Source: Gemmatimonadota bacterium
GTDB lineage: Bacteria; Gemmatimonadota; Gemmatimonadetes; Gemmatimonadales; Gemmatimonadaceae
NCBI GenBank assembly: GCA_947475795.1
Contig: CANJOX010000099.1
Location: 1 to 9,900 of the forward strand
Length of the DNA stretch: 9,900 nucleotides
Direction of reading: 5' to 3'
The notes under the pieces are model-generated. The model saw only the letters and a list, made by a program, of their open reading frames with translations. It ran no database searches and had not been told where the DNA came from. The number at the start of each line of letters is the position of its first letter. Within the stretch, counting starts at the first letter, position 1. The translations under genes were made by a program, and so were the position numbers. Positions 7,119 to 9,900 of this stretch are shown in pieces.

Positions 7119-7517
7119 ATGATGCGCGAGTCGCTGCAGATGCTCGCCGTGGGCGTCGGCGTCACGGTCATCGGCCTGCTCGTCGGCGCCGTGGTCGTGT
7201 CGCCGGCCGTCTCCCCGACGCAGCGCCTGCTGGGAATCGGCGCGCTGGCCCTGGTCGCCGCGCTGTTCTTCGCGGCCCGGCTGGTGCGGCGTGCCCTGCG
7301 GCAGCGCCCCGCCCGGACCCCGCGGACGCCGCGCCAGACAGCGGCGCCCACCATCAAGCTCGGCGGTGGCCGCAACACGCGGACCCCGCGCGCCGTGGCG
7401 GCGCTGGCCGCTGCCGGGGCTGACCCGTCCGAAATCGCCCGGAAAACCGGCCTGTCGTTCGACGCCGTCTCGATGCTGCTCCGGCTCGCCGGCGGCGCGG
7501 TGCCCACCACGGTCTAG
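7119..7517 (+). CDS. Small two-helix membrane protein with HTH-like tail, SwrB/DUF2802-like
   Basis: I do not recognise this as a named gene. The 132-residue product has two hydrophobic helices (about 8-27 and 37-56), then a strongly basic, Arg/Pro/Thr-rich stretch (57-92), then a compact C-terminal helical block (about 89-124) with a helix-turn-helix-like pattern: VAALAAAGADPSEIARKTGLS followed by a short amphipathic helix ending LLRLA. This pattern (G-x-x-x-x-EIA-x-x-x-GLS-x-x-x-V-x-x-LL-x-L) resembles the tails of SwrB and DUF2802/DUF6115 proteins, which are membrane-anchored and often sit beside flagellar or chemotaxis sigma genes; in Bacillus swrB follows sigD and helps activate the export apparatus. 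Here it directly follows fliA. A role at the export gate is therefore a reasonable inference, not proven. It is the last gene before the terminator. An alternative start is the ATG at 7104. Confidence 0.75.
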   Translation: MMRESLQMLAVGVGVTVIGLLVGAVVVSPAVSPTQRLLGIGALALVAALFFAARLVRRALRQRPARTPRTPRQTAAPTIKLGGGRNTRTPRAVAALAAAGADPSEIARKTGLSFDAVSMLLRLAGGAVPTTV

Positions 7518-7523
7518 CCGGGC

Positions 7524-7547
7524 CGTCGGCGGCAACTCCCGCCGATG
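7524..7547 (+). repeat. GC-rich hairpin just after the fliA-operon stop codon
   Basis: Bases 7524-7532 pair with 7539-7547 through nine pairs (one G-T) around a six-base loop, seven bases after the TAG of the small membrane protein gene. There is no T-run, so it may stabilise the 3' end of the message rather than terminate transcription. Confidence 0.5.
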
Positions 7548-7669
7548 CCGGGCCGCCATCCTGGCCACAACGGCACGAATTGCCGACCTCCGGGTTCCCC
7601 GGACTGCCGACCCGGCATCCCGCAGCACCCCGCAAAGCGAAGCAGCACAACAACTTATGAAAATTTCTC

Positions 7670-7704
7670 CGGTCGGGCCATTTGTGGCCCGACCGTTGCT
7701 TTTT
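7670..7704 (+). terminator. Strong intrinsic terminator before flgF
   Basis: An 11-bp perfect stem (7670-7680 with 7685-7695) has a four-base TTTG loop and is followed at once by TTGCTTTTT. This is a textbook Rho-independent terminator and should end the transcript carrying fliA and the small gene. It lies only about 40 bases before the flgF start, leaving little room for a separate promoter, so it might also work as an attenuator. Confidence 0.9.
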
Positions 7705-7742
7705 CCCCTGGTGTATCCGTGTCCTCTTTCCCGACCACGACT

Positions 7743-8447
7743 ATGCCCGGACCCGTCCGAACCAACGGAATGAGCAGTGCCGCCGCCGCCATGCAGATGC
7801 TGGAGCGGAAGCAGCAGGTGCTCGCCAACAACCTCGCGAACGCCTCCACCCGCGGCTTCAAAGCGGAAACGGCGTTCTCGCGGCTCATGGACAACCAGCT
7901 CGCCAAAACCGATACGGCCCTCGACCTCTCCGCCGGCAACCTGACCGAGACGCACAACAGTCTCGATCTCGCCGTCGAGGGGGATGGCTTCTTCGTGACC
8001 CAGACCCCCAACGGCGAACGCTTCGTCCGCAACGGCAGCTTCCGGCTCGATGCCGGTCGCCAACTGGTGGACGAGCGCGGCAACCCCGTCATGGGAGAGA
8101 GCGGCCCGATCGTGCTGCCGCAGGGCACCGTCGAGATCGGCGCCGATGGCATGGTCAAGGTGAACAACCACGCCGTTCAACGGCTGCGCCTCGAGCGCGT
8201 CGCCCCCGGCACGCAGCTCCAGCACGAGGGCGGCACCCAGTTCGTGCCCGACGCCAGCCGCCAGGCCATTCCCCCGGCCGAACGCTCGGTGAAGCAGGGA
8301 TTTCTGGAAGAATCAAACGTGAACACGATGTCGGCGATGACCGACATGCTCGCGGTGTTGCATCGCTACGGTGCCGCGCAAAAAACGCTGTCCACCATCG
8401 ACGCGGTGCGCGGGATCGCCGTGAACGACCTCGCCAAGCCCGTCTAA
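7743..8447 (+). CDS. flgF: Flagellar proximal rod protein FlgF
   Basis: This is a rod/hook-family protein exported by the type III system and built into the flagellar rod. From ATG 7743 the product is 234 residues, a little shorter than the usual 245-260. The N-terminal rod motif VLANNLANASTRGFKAE (26-42) is clear. The middle has the family block LAVEGDGFFVTQTPNGERF (76-94), and the C-terminal helix QGFLEESNVNTMSAMTDML (185-203) matches the conserved flg_bbr C-terminus. It precedes flgG, the normal flgF position. I call it FlgF rather than FlgG because flgG follows with a better match. The start is uncertain: there is no Shine-Dalgarno, and the open frame extends upstream through the terminator. 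ATG 7770 is an alternative, but it would remove the residues leading into the first rod helix. Confidence 0.85.
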   Translation: MPGPVRTNGMSSAAAAMQMLERKQQVLANNLANASTRGFKAETAFSRLMDNQLAKTDTALDLSAGNLTETHNSLDLAVEGDGFFVTQTPNGERFVRNGSFRLDAGRQLVDERGNPVMGESGPIVLPQGTVEIGADGMVKVNNHAVQRLRLERVAPGTQLQHEGGTQFVPDASRQAIPPAERSVKQGFLEESNVNTMSAMTDMLAVLHRYGAAQKTLSTIDAVRGIAVNDLAKPV

Positions 8448-8451
8448 GGAG
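8446..8451 (+). promoter_or_regulatory. Ribosome binding site of flgG
   Basis: AAGGAG lies eight bases before the ATG at 8460 and overlaps the flgF stop codon. It is the strongest ribosome site in the window, which fits the large amount of FlgG needed for the distal rod. Confidence 0.8.
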
Positions 8452-8459
8452 AATACGAC

Positions 8460-9248
8460 ATGGATCCGGCACTGCGCGCCGCCGCCAGCGGCATGATGGC
8501 GCAACAGACTCGCACCGAAGTCATCGCCAACAATCTGGCCAACGTGAACACGCCCGGCTTCAAGAAGAGCCGCGCGCACTTTGAAGATCTGCTCTATCAG
8601 ACGGTGCAGGATCAGGCCGTGCTCGGCCAGACGGCTACCGATACCACCGCCGCCATTCAGGTCGGACGAGGGACGCGACTGGCCGGCGTGCAGCGGATGC
8701 ATCAGCAAGGGCCGCTCGAGCAGACCAACCGCAATCTCGACATCGCGATCGAGGGCGAAGGGTTCTTCCAGATCCAGATGCCCAACGGCGAAACCGCCTA
8801 CTCGCGCGACGGCAGCTTCCAGATCTCCGATCAAGGGCAGCTGGTCACGAGCTCCGGGTACGGACTGCAGCCGCCGATCTCGATTCCGATCGACGCCGCC
8901 GAGCTGACGATCTCGAACACCGGCATCGTCTCCGTGCGGCGCGGCAACGACATCCAGCCCACCGAGCTCGGACGCATCGAGATCGCCCGCTTTGCCAACC
9001 CATCGGGACTCATGTCCCTGGGCCAGAACTTGCTCGCGCCCACCGCCGCCTCCGGCCAGCCGGTCATCGGCTTTCCCAACGACGAAGGGATGGGACGCCT
9101 GCAGCAGGGGAGCCTCGAAGGGAGCAACGTCGAAATCGTGACCGAAATGGTCGAGATGATCGCCGCCATGCGCGCCTACGAGATCAACTCGAAAGCCATC
9201 AAGACGGCCGACGAGATGGGTCAGATCGCCAACAACATCACCCGATAG
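8460..9248 (+). CDS. flgG: Flagellar distal rod protein FlgG
   Basis: FlgG forms the distal rod, the drive shaft that crosses the periplasm and outer rings; it is exported by the FlhA/FlhB gate encoded upstream. The 262-residue product is almost exactly the enteric length (260) and matches it throughout: the rod motif VIANNLANVNTPGFKKSRA (21-39) with FEDLLYQTV (41-49), the central IAIEGEGFFQIQMPNGETAYSRDGSF region (about 96-121), and the C-terminal SLEGSNVEIVTEMVEMI and MRAYEINSKAIKTADEM segments (about 219-252). It follows flgF by 12 bases and precedes flgA by 8, so the genes form one unit. No unusual insertions are seen. Confidence is high. Confidence 0.97.
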   Translation: MDPALRAAASGMMAQQTRTEVIANNLANVNTPGFKKSRAHFEDLLYQTVQDQAVLGQTATDTTAAIQVGRGTRLAGVQRMHQQGPLEQTNRNLDIAIEGEGFFQIQMPNGETAYSRDGSFQISDQGQLVTSSGYGLQPPISIPIDAAELTISNTGIVSVRRGNDIQPTELGRIEIARFANPSGLMSLGQNLLAPTAASGQPVIGFPNDEGMGRLQQGSLEGSNVEIVTEMVEMIAAMRAYEINSKAIKTADEMGQIANNITR

Positions 9249-9256
9249 CCACGCGC

Positions 9257-9718
9257 ATGACGCCCGTGATGCTGCGACTGCTCGTCGCGTTCGGCGTGCT
9301 CGCCGTGACCGCCCCCGGACTCGCGGCGCAGGTGCGCACGGTCTCGGTGTCCGTCGCGGCGCGCGCCATCACGCGCGGCGACACGCTGGAGGCGGGCGAC
9401 ATCGCGACCGTGGATACCACGATCGTCTGGCGCTGGACCACCATCGCACCCGACACCACCCGCGCACTGCCGGGCTGGGTGGCACACCGCCACATCGCCG
9501 CCGGCGAAGTCCTGCGCGCGCCGGCAGTCTCGCCGCCGCCGGTCGTCACCAGCGGCACCAAAGTCACGGCGATCTGGCAGGATGGACCGGTCCGTCTGGT
9601 CTTCACCGGCATCGCCACCAACACCGCCGCCATCGGAGCACCGGTCGGCGTGCGCATCGATCCCACACGTCGGCTCGACGGCATTGCCGCCGGACCGAAC
9701 ACCGTCCGCCTCCGTTGA
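9257..9718 (+). CDS. flgA: Flagellar P-ring assembly chaperone FlgA (short form)
   Basis: FlgA is a periplasmic chaperone that helps FlgI polymerise into the P ring around the rod. The 153-residue product starts with a Sec signal peptide (M1-A24, hydrophobic core about 6-18, likely cut before Q25). A SAF-type domain follows (about 31-90, with RAITRGDTLEAGDIATVD at 36-53 and HRHIAAGEVL at 78-87). The C-terminal half has the typical AIGAPVGVRIDPTRRLDGI pattern (125-143) and ends in a beta strand. It is shorter than enteric FlgA (219) because the N-terminal domain before the SAF part is missing. It lies between flgG and the putative flgH, as in many flagellar operons. The start has no clear ribosome site; ATG 9269 is a possible alternative. 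Confidence 0.85.
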   Translation: MTPVMLRLLVAFGVLAVTAPGLAAQVRTVSVSVAARAITRGDTLEAGDIATVDTTIVWRWTTIAPDTTRALPGWVAHRHIAAGEVLRAPAVSPPPVVTSGTKVTAIWQDGPVRLVFTGIATNTAAIGAPVGVRIDPTRRLDGIAAGPNTVRLR

Positions 9719-9732
9719 CGCCCCAGCCATCA

Positions 9733-9900
9733 ATGTCCACGATCATGAATCCCACACGTCGCGTTGTCTGCACGGCGCTCGCGGCCGCGTTCGCGACCGC
9801 GCTCGCTCTCGCCGCCCAGCCGCTCGCGGCCCAGGCCGCCGGCGCGACCCCGCCCGCCGCACCGCCCGCGGCCCCGCCGGCGGCCCCAGCGGCGGCGGCC
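9733..9900 (+). CDS. Secreted Ala/Pro-rich protein, cut off by the window end; probably FlgH by position
   Basis: The frame is open for 56 codons from ATG 9733 to the window end. The product begins with a signal-peptide-like N-terminus: a basic stretch (R9-R10), a hydrophobic core (about 11-28) and a likely cut in PLAAQ (30-34). A low-complexity stretch of PPAA-type repeats follows from about residue 40. It starts 14 bases after flgA, where many genomes carry flgH (the L-ring lipoprotein) or flgI. There is no lipobox: the only cysteine (C13) precedes the hydrophobic core and is not in an LxxC context. Identity as FlgH is therefore inference from position. ATG 9745 is an alternative start. Confidence 0.6.
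   Translation, partial: MSTIMNPTRRVVCTALAAAFATALALAAQPLAAQAAGATPPAAPPAAPPAAPAAAA
9850..9900 (+). repeat. GC-rich low-complexity repeat coding for PPAA units
   Basis: The DNA is almost only G and C and encodes imperfect PPAA repeats that run off the window end. Such tracts often form flexible linkers after a signal peptide. They are prone to replication slippage and sequencing error, so the length in this copy should be treated with care. Confidence 0.6.

Larger units (their letters stand above)
7518..7742. other. Spacer between the two flagellar units
   Basis: This 225-base non-coding stretch separates the fliQ-fliA unit from flgF. It holds a GC-rich hairpin near its start and a strong terminator near its end. 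In between are short inverted repeats, such as CGGCA/TGCCG at 7571-7585, but no gene, no convincing sigma-70 or sigma-54 promoter and no good sigma-28 match. How flgF is transcribed is not evident from the sequence. Confidence 0.6.

Noticed and set aside
7572..7583. Possible sigma-54 promoter (GGCACGAATTGC)
   Set aside because: The GG and GC elements are 8 bases apart instead of the required 10, so sigma-54 would not be expected to bind.
7657..7773. 38-codon leader ORF that spans the terminator and ends in an ATGA overlap with the alternative flgF ATG at 7770
   Set aside because: It has no ribosome site and its codon third positions do not show the GC bias of real genes here. The ATGA overlap is probably chance.
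6972..8225. Long minus-strand open frame (417 codons) across fliA end to flgF
   Set aside because: It spans the terminator and the spacer and mirrors conserved plus-strand genes. The translation has no recognisable features.

Overview
This window is a nearly unbroken, plus-strand flagellar gene cluster from a high-GC Gram-negative bacterium. The base composition, the rod genes and the FlgA P-ring chaperone all indicate a diderm cell envelope. The gene order, sequence style and short 'LAAQ'-type signal peptides suggest Gemmatimonadota, but that is an impression from memory, not a proven placement. I see no mobile element, CRISPR array, tRNA or rRNA.

Layout. Positions 1-278 hold no gene I can name. 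They contain nested inverted repeats (94-142), an AT-rich island (141-200) with a sigma-28-like promoter candidate, and a leader up to fliQ. From 279 to 7517 there is one tight transcription unit: fliQ-fliR-flhB-flhA (export gate of the flagellar type III secretion system), flhF-flhG (SRP-like GTPase and MinD-like partner that set flagellar place and number), fliA (sigma-28) and a small two-helix membrane protein with a helix-turn-helix-like tail. Genes are 0-35 bases apart or overlap. The unit is followed by a 9-bp hairpin and then by a very strong intrinsic terminator at 7670-7704. A second unit then starts: flgF and flgG (rod proteins), flgA (P-ring chaperone), and a truncated gene for a secreted Ala/Pro-rich protein that by position is probably flgH.

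How the genes work together. FliQ/FliR form the export channel with FliP (not seen here). FlhB switches substrate class. FlhA is the proton-coupled gate and docking platform. FlhF and FlhG would direct where and how often this machine is built. FliA would turn on late genes. FlgF, FlgG, FlgA and the putative FlgH make the rod and the outer rings.

No wholly new system is visible; this is an ordinary flagellar locus with some unusual protein details. The most interesting are: (1) FlhG has lost both Walker A lysines while FlhF keeps an intact P-loop; (2) FlhB has NPVH instead of NPTH at its self-cleavage site; (3) a small protein directly after fliA resembles Bacillus SwrB/DUF2802-type proteins in position and architecture; (4) FlhF and FlgA are short; (5) the putative FlgH has no lipobox.
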